Origin: Ceratorhiza oryzae-sativae
Lineage: Eukaryota > Basidiomycota > Agaricomycetes > Cantharellales > Ceratobasidiaceae
NCBI GenBank assembly: GCA_030998015.1
Contig: JARWMV010000232.1
Coordinates: 2,046,001-2,110,000, forward strand
Reading direction: 5' to 3'
Length of the DNA stretch: 64,000 nt
The stretch's first letter is position 1. Each line of letters begins with the position of its first letter. The position numbers and the translations under genes were made by a program. Of the stretch, positions 34,080 to 49,817 are shown piece after piece. Under the pieces are notes generated by a model. The model did not search any database. It was not told where the DNA came from and worked only from the letters and a program-made list of their open reading frames with translations.

Positions 34080-37000
34080 TCACCGCTCCCTGAGAGGAGA
34101 TGGCATTGTCGGGAGTGGAGGCGGTTGTGGGACCGGCGCGGGCCACGACGCCCGATGGAAGCTCTTCTTTTTGCGTACGCTCGCACGGTATGCTACACGC
34201 ATAGCGCTTGGCTCCGTCGGGCCTGGTCCTGGACCACCACTCGCACTAGCAGACGACACACTACCTGTCGGAGAGAAGAGGCTCGGCGCACCAACGGTGC
34301 TCGCCGACCCTGAGCTCGACGGGCGAACTTGCTGAATTCCGAGTGTTTGGCTAGTTTGGTTAACACCATGTTGACCCATGCTTTGGGCCAACTGAGGGGG
34401 ACGTGAAAGCGGAAATATAGTGCTGTAGTGGGATTCCTGGGTTTGTGAGATTGTGCAAGGCCGGGTGGTGGAGCTGGGCGCTGCTGTTGGGGTAGACGCA
34501 GAAAGCATTTCCATTCGTTCCTGCCAGAGCACTCGGTTTCGCACGCATTGCTCTGTGATGGGGTAGAGCTCTATAGAGCAAAGGTGTAAGGAAATATCAT
34601 CTGGTCTTTGAGGAACATGAAGCTCACCAGGAATTACCGACGCAGTCGCATTAAACAAGGGTTGGGTGAATAGATCGATGAAGTTTACCTGTCCTTGAGC
34701 TTGTTGCATGGCGCCATTCGCAACATCGACATTGAAGACGGTCACAGGCAAATCGAGTTCTTGTTCGAATGTCGCTTGGCATGCCCACTCTTCGAGAAGG
34801 ACTTTAGACCAATGTTCTGAAACGGCATGGGGACGAGTCTACCCGAACAAGTTAGTCACTAGTGCTAGAGCCAACCAAAAGACTCACTGGGTTGCTGATA
34901 TCACCACACTTGATCAAAGCTTGGCAAATCATTAACCTCTCCTCGTCTTCTGTCAGCCCGGCGGTGCCTTTCTTAAACTCGTCCGCCCCCTTAACACTCC
35001 CGTTTGAATCCCATCCTTTGAACCCCTCTAGCCACTTGAAATGCACGCTCATGTCTGTCGCAAGCACTGTCTGCACAAGCAGCCATCGGAATCCCCGTGG
35101 TTGTCGAGCCATTTGATGCGCCTGATACACCGATGCCAAGCCGGGGGAAGATGCATACGAGGCCAGACCGACCCGACCAGTGTTGAGGCCTAGGCCATTT
35201 GTGCTACTCGCGTCGAGATTTCCTCCAAGATCGAGGCCTGAGCCATTAGAGACAGGAATACCAGCCCGGTTGCTGGCAGAAGCAGGTCGAGACGATAACA
35301 GGTGTCCCATCCCATACTTGTGCATCAGACGAAGAAGCAGGGCACAGTGAAGCTGCTCAAGAGTCGATTTATGATCAAACACCCTGGAGAGTGGTGTGTC
35401 CGCATTCGCCTTGAAAACGGTCAATATGTTACACGCTTAGCGATAGGCAAAACACACCATGAACGCATTGCTAAGCCCAGGATGGCCAACGTCATGACCC
35501 ACCGCAGCCAGCAATAATGCGAATACGTCGATGTTTCGCATCACCCCAATCCGACCCTGTACCTTGCCCCTCCGCCATTTCCCACCATTCTTGTTCGCCC
35601 TCGGTCCGAAACTGTTGACAAACCTTCCGCTCGGGCCGTCTTCCTCCTTTGTCCCATTCATGGCATTCCGATCGCCCATCCGAGATAGGATAGCTACGGC
35701 CGGAACGAGACCCGCGCGACACAGGAACCAGTAGACGGCTTGGAAAACGTCGAGCGCGTGCTGGAAGTTGTGGTATTGATTTTGTGTGCGATAAATCTTG
35801 CGCACTGCGCGGAGGAACGGAGGGAGTTGATCTAAGACGCACATGATTTAGTCGGTAAACAATGCAAAATACCGGCATAGATTAATCCCATGCTAAATTA
35901 GCGAACTCACCAAAATGAACACCAACATCCTCTTCCATTCCTTCAATCTCGAATGCAGCTTCAAATAACAGCCCAGCACAGGCGAGAACATCGGCTTCGG
36001 ACAACTTGTGGGGCTCAAACTCCCAGCGGTCAAGTAGAACAATAAGCTCCTCGCGCCTGGTCGGATCGATATCATCAGGGTATGAGGGCCTGGACTTGAC
36101 AGTATCGGGTTGAGGTCGGGTTGGGGGTGCGGGCGTCGTTGAGGATTCGCTAGCGTTATACGCAAACGGGATGTGAGGGTCGGATGCAGAGTGAGGTCTA
36201 CCGGTAGGATATGGAAACGGTGGGGATGGAGACGTGTCGGAAATAGCACCGTCGACAGCCGCACCGGTTTGAGTATACATCTGAGACAGTAGTTCGGCGT
36301 ACCTGTAAAGTAATTAGTAGTAGCAGCGACTGATCATGCGGGACGTACATGACTTCATCGTCTCCAGCGTTGTTTCGTCGCTTAGGAGCGGGCGTATCTG
36401 CCTTGACCTTGCTCTTTCTGGATGGTACACCCAACGCCAGTTCTTCCTCTGCACCGGCCCAACCGCCCCAGCCACCACCTTGACCGGCAGTGCCACTCAT
36501 TGCCAGGGCAAGACCACCCACGTCGACGCTCCGACGACGGGCGCACAGCGGAAGAGCCGGTGCATACACATGCGGGCAGGAATAAGAAGCGCGAGCAGCT
36601 AGGTGAGGGGGTGGAGGAATGAGTGGTGCAAGAGAGGGCAAGGTAGACATGTGGGAAGACGCCGAGGTGGGCTGTGTTTGGTAGGATGTTGACGCAGAGG
36701 GCAGAGAAGCAAGTGTCAACGACGGTTTAGCTGGAGGGTCACGAATTGTGATAGGTACTATGATCTTGGGTGCGGATACGGGCTCCAACACCTGAGAGTC
36801 AGACAGTGACTCAGACCATGGGGGAACCTTTGTAAGGGCTTTGCGGACAGAGTCGGGAGTAAAGGGCGGGCAAAGGATGTCCACACAGCCGGTCGCTCTA
36901 ACTGCCTCTTCAATGGGGGGTGGGACCAGGGTCTCGGATGTTGTGTATGCTGCACGTACATGAGCACAACATCACGCACAATAAGATACACGTACCAATG

Positions 37001-37584
37001 ACTGGGGCCTTCGTTCCGGCAAGCTCAATCATGACACGCTTGATATGGCCAATGACCCGTTCAACGGCAGAGGCGCTGGTCGTGCCGGAAAGTTCGATGG
37101 TGGATACTGGCCGCGGACGCCGGGAGGCGGGCGAGCCAGGCGAGGGCGTCGTGGGTGTCGTGGGCGTCGTGGGGCTGGGGGCCGACCAGTTTGAGCCCAT
37201 GGTAGGCTGGACGAAGCAGATGGCTGAAGGTGTATGGGATAGGGAGTAGGACTCGATTGGACACAAAATGGCATCAAAATCGAGCTTTTTTGTTGAAGAT
37301 GCGACGCTTCGAACCGACAGTTCGATTCCTTTGTCCCCGATTCCGCTAATCCCAGCTAGCGCCGCAACCAACCCCTGCACCTCTCCTAGGTTCCCGCCTA
37401 TTCCTCCGAAAGCCGGTTTGCGCTGGCCTGGCAGCGAGCCCCGACTCCTCAACGCTGTGGGAGATCCCGACAGCACCGCGGGTGGCGACGCCGGGACGGA
37501 CACGCTCGCCGACACACTGGAGCGTCGCGAGTGAGCAAGAGATTCGTTCGATAGCGTGAGCAGCAGAACCGATCCGTTAGACAT
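34080..37584 (-). CDS. Class I 3',5'-cyclic nucleotide phosphodiesterase (Pde2-type)
   Basis: Hydrolyses cAMP and so damps PKA signalling. After a long regulatory N-terminus (MSNGSVLLLTLSNES...; Pro/Ser/Thr-rich) and an exon with VDILCPPFTPDSVRKAL, the catalytic domain begins near 36060. It shows YHNFQHALDVFQAVYWFL (HNxxH), the metal-binding HDVGHPGLSN, TPLSRVFDHKSTLEQLHCAL and VQTVLATDMSVHFKWLEGF, then CGDISNP. The last exon has FIDLFTQPLF followed by a disordered Ser/Pro tail. Introns lie near 34850, 35430, 35850, 36305 and 36950, all in frame. Total about 1,050 residues, longer than yeast Pde2 because of both low-complexity ends. It is the upstream neighbour of SNF4. Confidence 0.93.
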
Positions 37585-37802
37585 TTTTTTCGTGTTCGTC
37601 TTGGTCCTGGTCTGCGTACTCGACGGCTCTTGGCTAGATCAAGTCGATCCCAGATTAGGAGCGCTTGCCACGTGCCCGCCACATGCCCTTTCCACCACCG
37701 CGGCTGACATAAATATACCCTAGTCACGTGTCTGTCGCCACGGTGCCGCAACGGCGGTTCGCCGAAATCCGCCCTCGTACGACGGACAAAAAGCTCACTA
37801 TA

Positions 37803-39822
37803 TCAGATATCCAATATATCATTTAACTTGTATATATATGCGCGGAATACCACCCCGATTACAACTTCGCTTTGCCCTCCACCATCTTGACGAACATCCC
37901 GGACATGCCGCCTCTGTACTTTGCCAGTTGCTGTCTTGGGGATTGTATCGGTTATGATAATCCTGTCGGGTATTTTAAACTAGACGTGCTGGTGGGTCAA
38001 ATCTAGCATATATAATGTATTTTATAATTCTACCTTGGAGATTTTTCCTTGTAGGGCTCGTCTGATCCTTTCGCCTTCTTGCTTTCCGGCTCCCTTGTGG
38101 TTCGATTCTAGAACAACACTCGCCCATACTATCTCTCCATATTTCTGGTCTGGCACACCAAATGCAACGGCTTCATGCACACCCGGGACTGAAAGCAACG
38201 CTGCGTCCACCTCGGGTGGAGCTATCTTTTCTCCTCCGCGGTTAATGAGCTCCTTGATGCGTCCTGTAAGTTTAAGATGTGGCGCCGACGGTTCTGGGAG
38301 AATCATTCCTTGGTCTCCAGTTCTGTTGGAAATCCTATGTTCAATTCTCAAACACATGGCTTTCGATTGATGGTCTCTTACCGGAACCATCTTCCCTCCC
38401 AGAAGCTCTCCTTGTTTGCCTTCTCATTGTTCCAGTATCCTATTGAGTCGCGTCAATATGAAGCAAATGATACAGCCACGGGCTCCATTCTACCTTTAGT
38501 TACGTTGGATCCCCGCACGCAAACCTCTCCAATCTGTCCGCGTTTAACTTCCTTCCCTGATGATCACAGACCTCTCCAGCCTCAGGCATCATACCCAAAC
38601 ATATCCACTTACCGCTATCGTCCCGCACACTAACTTCGACCCCAACCCCAACGCCTACTGTTCCGGGATACGGCTCTCAAACGTGTTGGAGCACATCTGA
38701 TGACTCGCCTCAGTCATAGCATACGCCTCTAGGACAGGTGCCCCAAATGCTTTTTCGACGCTCCAAAACGGCAGGCGCGAGCGCAGATGAACAAGAGCGG
38801 ATGAACCGGATTTGAGGAACTGGAGACGGTAAAGCCGTCGATAATAGAATCTGATGAATGGTTGGGACTGGAGGGTTATTCGAAGGATCAGACCGAGGTA
38901 CACATTCAGACACTTGTTACTCGCCTGCGGTATACCAAGTACATTGGGTCACAGTGAAGTCCTTCCAGAACCTGGAAGCGGCAAACTTGGGTGGAATCAC
39001 AGCGCTTCCTCCGCTTGCCAGAGTCGAAAGTAACCCGCATACGAGCCCATGGACATGGAAGAGAGGCATTACAAGGTACGTCCTGTTTCACTCGGTTAGC
39101 TGTCACTTTCACCGCCCCGTAGGCCTCACTTGCCTGTCCTCGGGAGTAAGATGATAAGTCTGAATGATATTGGCTGTCGTCCGCAATAAGTTGGCATGCG
39201 TCAATGGCACAGACTTCGGCCGGCCGGTAGTGCCGGAGGTATGCAACACAAGTGCTACATCGTCCGCTTTCGGTAGATCATTGCCCGACTCTGTCTTTGA
39301 CTTTTTCCTATCCTCCTTTGGCAAGAACACTCTCGTGAGATGAGGATTACCGCCTCGGATCTCAAACTCGACTGCACGAACGTTGCACTTTTTCGCAGAC
39401 TCCAGGGCCAAAGGTGCATGTTTGGATGAATTCTTGGGGAGAATAATGACACGAGGCTTGGTATCTTCGAGGTAAAAGTTGAATTCAGATACTGAGTACG
39501 CCGGGTTCAGAGGGGCGGAAATCGCACTGTATTCCCAGCGTCCATGAAATTGATCTTCGTGAGAATGGTTCACTTACCGGGTTGCTCCCGTCGCAAGAAA
39601 CCCGACGGCGAATTCTAGGCTATTGACGAGGCTCATAGCAACTACATCCCCATGAACAACGCCTTCAGCACGAAGCAGGTCACTAAACCCGAGGACCAGG
39701 TCCCGGAGTTGAGCATAAGACACCTTGAGTTGGGGAGCGTCCGGTCGTACTCCTGGAACGATGATCGCATCTTGTTGTGATGCCGGAGTCAGCGAGAGCA
39801 GCGTATTCGTTTCGGCAGACAT
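37803..39822 (-). CDS. AMP-forming acyl-CoA synthetase, Pcs60/oxalyl-CoA synthetase-like; frames broken
   Basis: ANL-superfamily enzyme, closest in feel to peroxisomal Pcs60 (oxalyl-CoA synthetase). Starts MSAETNTLLSLTPASQQ. Motifs: ISAPLNPAYSVSEFNFYLED, the AMP-binding LVLHTSGTTGRPKSVPLTH, FIRSCSSALAP, VLEAYAMTEASHQM, IGEVCVRGSNVTKG, LTGRIKELINRGGEKIAPPE and IPKTATGKVQRR. Oddity: three one-base frame changes interrupt it, near 38768 (TTTT run), 38670 and 37896. Beyond the last, the shifted frame reads GMFVKMVEGKAKL then stop (37859-37861), giving a C-terminal AKL peroxisomal signal. As sequenced, the unshifted frame ends at 37803 without it. Either a recent pseudogene or sequence error; I favour error given similar breaks elsewhere in the window. 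Confidence 0.8.
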
Positions 39823-40218
39823 GATGGTTGTATTGAAGCGCAGCAGTGGGCATACGGCATCATTTGTATTTCGCCACCATGAACGATCGGTGACGACACT
39901 CTGATGAGCCCAATAATCCCGACCACCACCGGTTGACGCTGTCAAGCCGGATGCGCGTCTGAACGCGAATCCTTGGCACCGGTTATATCATCGCACAAAC
40001 ACCACGAGCCTATGTCGGCTGGTAGTGTCTGGAAGCACCGCCAAGACTCCGGCATGGGAAAGAATCATGCCGTCAATCCACTTGTATGTGCCAGCGCTTA
40101 CGAGGCGATGCCTGAATGCACAATTGCGTTACTCCGCTAATGCTATGTAGGCTGTTCCTACACGATGTCCCATCATCAGCCCTATATCTTTGGATGAGTG
40201 GGCGACCAGCATCTTGAC
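39823..40218. other. Divergent region between acyl-CoA synthetase and tandem paralogue A
   Basis: 396 bp between divergent starts. No gene or clear motif seen. Confidence 0.35.
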
Positions 40219-41852
40219 ATGGCCCTTAAAAGTCCCCTCTTGTTCTACGCACTTCAAGGTAAATATATTTTACGATCATTATATAGAGACAAAGTCGACC
40301 TAAATTATATGATACAGCACTCAAAAATGAAGAGCAGGATGCGCTCTCAGATATTGAAAAAAAGGACGCTTCATCCTTAGACTCGGTTCAAACGTTCCCC
40401 CGAGGCCGTGTCTATCTCCTCATTTGTGCAGAATGCTCAACACCCGCTTCGTTCACAATCGTGGTTCGTTACGGGTATAGAATGGAGAGCTGAACCATAC
40501 AGACGGCTGTATTACGAGTATGCAGTCATTCACGCTTCAAGTTCCGTCCGATCCACCCCTAGCATTGCAATCCGCGTCGATAGGTGAGATTGAAAAGACC
40601 GTGTTGGATAAAGGTCATTGTGCTGACTTACTCGCCCTGCGATAGGTATGGAAAACTGGACGTAAAAGTACCCTGGTGGCATATTCGACCGATCTATCTT
40701 TTCGCCAACACGAAAAGGGTTTCAACCACGATACTTATCAGACCGACTGGTGATCCGATAGCCGATCCAAGAGCTGGTACTTCAGTTCTTAAATACACCC
40801 ACTGGACGCACTCCATTCCTCCCTCTGTGTCAACTCGAGCTATAGGGCGCGATCTTGAGCGCGCACGTATCGACGCATGTACAGGACTCAATTATGGTGT
40901 GCGGCCGTACGTTTCCCACGACCTAGATATGGATGACAAGCAAATTCGACTCGGGAGACGCTGGGCGGACTCGCGGGGCCTGCAGTTTGTTCACGCAGAC
41001 ATCGCCAGAGCACTAGCTGGTGCGGTAGATATTCGTATGGCATGTTCCATCGTTGAAGTTCTCTGGACGAGTATTCTTCCTAGTTGGTTAATCCGGAAGA
41101 GGGTTCAAAATAACGTTGACATACGACGGGAATATTCGCGTATTGTCGATAAGTATCGAGACGATTTACGACAGCTTGTGCATTCGCTCCCAGATCTTAG
41201 CTCTGAAACCCAAAATGATATTTTGTGCTCGTGGGGGGTCAACGGCACTCAAAAGCCCCTTAATGTCGCGATTCGATTACTTGGTGGTTCGCTTTCAAAT
41301 CACGCCTTCATCTCCCCTCTCGAATCCGCCGCCACTCTAGACGATGTTGTTTCTCGTTTCGATACGCTTTCCGCCATTCTTCCGAGGTCTGGATTTGCGC
41401 AAGGCCTATGTGAACTGTATGCAAAGACACTCACTGCTCGCTTACCCGACAAGCTCTGGCATGCGTATGCGGTCTCTACACCCTCATCATTGACCACAGA
41501 ATCCTGCGCAATACGGCGCAGAGTTAGAAACAGCGGGCTGTTTTGGCTCTGGGTAGGCGTATTGATACAGTGGATTATTGCCCTTATATCCCTCCAGAAA
41601 GACAGCCCAATTAGCCTATGGTTGACTCTTGCAGCATCGTACCACTCCTTTCACATATCACTCTCAGAGTATAGGATGGAAAAGATGTGGGACAAAATAT
41701 GGAATGCATATGAGCTTGGGATTATTCAAGGGCGAGGCGATATATGGGAAGAGCCAAGGACTTTGTCTTCCTCGTCTCGGAGCAAATGGTCGTTTTGGAC
41801 TATGAAGTGGGTCAGGGGGTACACGGAACTGTCGCTGGCTGTGCTGAACTAA
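40219..41852 (+). CDS. Unrecognised membrane protein, tandem paralogue A
   Basis: I do not recognise the family. Start MALKSPLLFYALQ, intron, then ALKNEEQDALSDIEKKDASS. After one frame change at a C5 run (40397-40401) it continues SWFVTGIEWRAEPYRRLYYE and YAVIHASSSV, an intron, then a long exon. That exon has LKYTHWTHSIPPSVSTRA, DKQIRLGRRWADSRGLQFVH, a basic helical middle (REYSRIVDKYRDDLRQLVHS) and, near the C-terminus, a pair of likely membrane helices around LFWLWVGVLIQWIIALISL. Paralogue B directly downstream matches exon by exon. The N-terminal part (IEWRA...YEYA.IHA...IAIR.DR) looks like a small beta-rich domain. Function unknown. Confidence 0.7.
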
Positions 41853-42063
41853 AATGCATCTTTTTGTATCGAATTGGATAGTTGTAAATATGCATGCGCG
41901 ACTCCTGATTAGTCTGTTATTACATCATCACAACAGTAGTTTGACCGCAGTTCCCGACCGCAGCTCGGGCTCAGCACATGACGATCATCACACAGCCTGC
42001 AGGTGCAGGTACAGGCTCAGAGATCAGCGGCTTGGCGGCATCCCACAGCAGCGCGAGCCACCA

Positions 42064-43642
42064 TGTCAGTTACCCTTGACGCCCCCCTATTGTTGTACAC
42101 TCTGCAAAGTGCGTGGAATGGTTGCCAGTGCTTGGCTTGGCACTAATTTGGGTTTGATAGCACTGAAGGAGCGCGACGACGATTGCCTATCACTAGAAGA
42201 CATCAACAAAACTACTCCTTCGGACGTTCTCAAAGCTCTACCCACAGTACCTGTGTCTATTCCAGTATTTGTGAATGGTATACTCCATCCACCACCCCAC
42301 GCGTCAACATTGTATGTCACCAATATCGAATGGCGGGCTGCACCACAAAATGAGCTCGACCACGAGTACGCCATAATTCATGCCGCGATTACCCCACAGT
42401 GTCCACCAGATATTGCAATCCGGATAGACAGGTAGGCCTTGCTCGTTGGGTTTCACACGAATTCATCTAAATGATCGCGCCAGGTATGGTGGTTTAGGCG
42501 TTCACACACGTTGGTGGCGCGTAGGCCTGCATTTCTGTCTGACCAGATGAAGCGAACCTTGACTACAGTCGTCGCTGGGCTTGTAAACGACAAACTTGCT
42601 GATCCTCGTAACGGTCGCACAATCGCCAAATATACTCACTGGACACAAGAAATTCCCCCTGGTATCCAGATCCCCGAGTTACGACGTAAACTCGAACGCG
42701 CTCGGAACCATGCATGTGCTGCGCTTAACCGTGCCATACGACCACATGTTATCCACAATTTACATACACCCGAGAAACAAGCGCGATATGGACGACGTTG
42801 GGCAGATTCGCGAGGGTTACAGTTGGTTCATGTGGACGTTGCGAGTACAGTAGCGGACGCCATGGAGACTGGAATCATTGGGTGTGGTATGCAGGCTTTC
42901 TGCTACAAAATCCTCCCAACTCGAATAGTCTGGCGGAGTGTGCGACGGAGGGTGCGCGTAAGGGAAGAGTACTCACTTGTCGTGCGAGACTATCGTCGCG
43001 AGCTACGAGATATTGCTCACTCACTTACCGAGTTGGATCAAGATACCCGCTCGACGATCTTGAGCTCATGGGGTGTTGAAGACAATGAAAACCCAACCCC
43101 GCCTTCCTATTCAGCTTCTTAACCAGTCTCTCTCGAGGCATGCATTTATATCACCTTTTGCCCCAATGGCAACTTTAGTCGACGTCGCTTCTCGTCTTGA
43201 CACGATAGTCCCGCTGTTGCCGGCCTCCGGGCCGACAATTAATATGTGCGCCCTGTATGCTCGAACGCTCCTAGCGCGCTTTCCTGACGGTTTATGGTAT
43301 TCGTACACGACTCCCGCTCCTCCAGCCCCTGTCAGCGTCACTCGTGCAACTTGGCACCGAGCAAAGGATAGCCGCACGTTTTGGCTTGTACTTGAGATCG
43401 GGATACAATGGATCATCGCATTCGCGCTGATTCCGGTTCATTGGATGTCCGATATCTGGGTGCTGGCTCTTCCCATCATACATATGATGGTCGTTTGGCC
43501 TTGGATATTGAAAGAACGGAAGGCATGGCGGAGGGTATGGAAGGTATACGAGGGTGCGATCATCCAAGACGGGGTTGTTGAGTGGGAGAACGACACACAT
43601 AGCTTGTCATCACCGAGTAAAGTGTCCCTGTTGAGACACTAA
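42064..43642 (+). CDS. Unrecognised membrane protein, tandem paralogue B
   Basis: Starts MSVTLDAPLLLYTLQ; after an intron it reads LKERDDDCLSLEDINKTTPS, then VNGILHPPPHAS, YVTNIEWRAAPQNELDHEYA, IIHAAITP, an intron at the same place as in paralogue A, and IAKYTHWTQEIPPG. Further matches to A are YGRRWADSRGLQLVHVDVAS, SRHAFISPFAPMATLVDVAS and a C-terminal hydrophobic pair (FWLVLEIGIQWIIAFALIPV, DIWVLALPIIHMMVVWPW). Two frame changes relative to A are needed, near 42538-42552 and at AAAACCCAACCCC (43087-43101). It is either a pseudogenised copy or affected by the same one-base errors as neighbouring genes. Confidence 0.65.
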
Positions 43643-43877
43643 AAATGGCTTTTCAAGGCTGAAATAAACACATCCCACTCATGTCTACTTGTTGATAGGA
43701 TGCGCCTTCCATGCGTTCTTTTAGGCTCATGTGTATCTATAATTTTGTTCAGTGTACAAAAACTGTATTGTATCGAATGATTTAACATGGGTTCGGAAGA
43801 TGCTAAAAGGGTAGTGATGGCCGAGCTTTCGTTCGTTCTTGCACTCTAGCCTAATCGAGGATCATGTTGGTCATCTT

Positions 43878-44363
43878 TCAAGTGGTGGCGACCACCTCCA
43901 AACGCACCGCCTTGGTCTCTGCTATCCTCTTGGCCATCGTTTCCATCCTCTTGGCCACAAAATCAGCGCGATCCTTCTGTTCTCGCTCCCATTTATGGCC
44001 TTTAAACCTTCGCTGTGTCGAACGAATACCAGCCGTCGATCTTGGTGAAGGCTCCCCTACCCAATTCGGAATTACACCGGCAGAGGTATCTGCATCGATA
44101 ATACTTCCTGCGCCTTGTTCGCGACCGGCTTTAGGTCCTGGTGGCAATAGACCCAAGACGCCATCAGCGCGCGCCTGTTTCACCAGCTCTTTTTGACGAC
44201 GAAGAGAGTAGTCTGGTGGGTGCCAACGGCCTGTTACGGCGCTCTTTTGAGGTAGAAATGGATTAGGAACAGATGCCAATGAGTTCTTTCCATCCGATGA
44301 TGCGGAGGCTCGTTCGATAAATCTAGTGACCAAAGTGCTGGCGGAACGCAGTTTGCCAGCCAT
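43878..44363 (-). CDS. Mitochondrial ribosomal protein mL59 (MRPL25 family)
   Basis: Single-exon gene of 161 residues. The family signature is SLRRQKELVKQARADGVLGL with LLPPGPK, then RRFKGHKWEREQKDRADFVA. The start (MAGKLRSASTLVTRFIERA) looks like a mitochondrial presequence. A TCACGTGA element sits 25 bp upstream of the ATG. Unusual here for having no intron. Confidence 0.85.
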   Translation of the reverse strand: MAGKLRSASTLVTRFIERASASSDGKNSLASVPNPFLPQKSAVTGRWHPPDYSLRRQKELVKQARADGVLGLLPPGPKAGREQGAGSIIDADTSAGVIPNWVGEPSPRSTAGIRSTQRRFKGHKWEREQKDRADFVAKRMETMAKRIAETKAVRLEVVATT

Positions 44364-44387
44364 TGGTGGGAGTTGGTAGAGGCCGGG

Positions 44388-44395
44388 TCACGTGA
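44388..44395. promoter_or_regulatory. TCACGTGA palindrome just upstream of mL59
   Basis: E-box octamer 25 bp from the mL59 ATG. Same sequence as upstream of RPL13 and the RING gene. Confidence 0.5.
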
Positions 44396-45472
44396 GAACA
44401 GGGGTTTATGGCTCAAAATAACACCTACCCCCGCAAATCACCCAATCCTATGCCACAAATTATACATCAGTCTTTTGTCCTTTGTTTTCTACACACCATT
44501 CATCCAAACGCCGGAAGTTCTCAATATATATATCAGCTGTATGCTAGTGATATTCGAAGGCAATACTAATCCCTTTACGATGAGTGAGGGTTTCTCATGA
44601 ATACAGGTTTGAATGAATCTTTTCACCTAGTTCGCTTATTCTATCGATAACTATAAGCTGTGTGGCCAGTAGGGTGGGCGTTAAGGCAATGATGGTTTTA
44701 GTCCCTCCCTTGTAACACTTTCTGCATCAGACAATGCCCACGAGCCCGGCTCAGGGTGATTAGTAGCTATTGTTCGGCGAACCGCAGCGCCCACCCGTTA
44801 TTCTATCGGCCATCTAGGCTCTGATCTACTATACACACCCGGGGTTCTATTAATTTACAGGGCCCCCTCCTACCTCATATACAAAGCTCACCGCACACAT
44901 GTGGCTAGAAGGCCTGAAGTATTACTAAGAGGACGCATTGATGTATTGGATTCTATCCTTTCATCTTGCACGAGCGAAGTATACAGTGGGTTGATTCAGT
45001 GATCGTGCAGCTACTCAATGTCATGGTATACTACGAGAAAGGAAGTTGATTTGCTAGTATAGAAATCCAGCTACCATCGCACTGTTGTTGCCGCGGGATC
45101 ACGACCTCATAGTTTAAAGCGATATGCCGAGATGTAAAGCAGTCTCCTTTTGTTGATTATTAGCTGGATGGACGTATAGACGAATTTGGCGTTACTGCAG
45201 TACACAGCCCTTTGGATTGAGTTTACTGGGTCGGCACAAATGTCTAACCTGAGCTTGAGGCCTACGTTTGGAGGTGGTATGTATGCGTCGATCAAAGGCT
45301 CCACCTACGGCTAGTGATGACATAGTAGGGTCCCAAACATCTGCAAATGCGGCACTGTATAACTATGGCCATCCACATTTTTGGGTACCTGCTTCCATTG
45401 TCCCTCCAGATTCGAGCGTCACATCCCATTTAAACATATCCGGTTGACCATCGCATTCTAGTTCGAGACATA
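44396..45472. other. Long intergenic stretch with no gene seen
   Basis: About 1.1 kb between the divergent mL59 and DUF1769 genes. AT-rich, with only short frames on either strand and no repeat or tRNA that I can see. This is the largest gene-free stretch in the window. Confidence 0.4.
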
Positions 45473-49586
<4,114 letters not shown>

Positions 49587-49817
49587 CTAACTAACGTATT
49601 GTCGAGGTGGGAGAGCGCGAGGACAAATGCGACGTGGAGGCTCTGGGTGGCAGTGCTGATAGGCTGACGTAACTGTCGAGATACATGCTCAAGCGAATGT
49701 TGGCGTGTGCCAACGTTTCGAGTGAAAAGGCAAGTCTGTCTCTAGTAGAAATCGATCCAACTATTTACATGTGCACCAAAATAAAAGAAAGCTATAACAC
49801 ATGTCCCGAGTGTACTA

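Noticed and set aside
42064..43642. Calling paralogue B an outright pseudogene
   Set aside because: Its frame breaks resemble the one-base errors seen in conserved genes nearby, so loss of function cannot be separated from sequence error.
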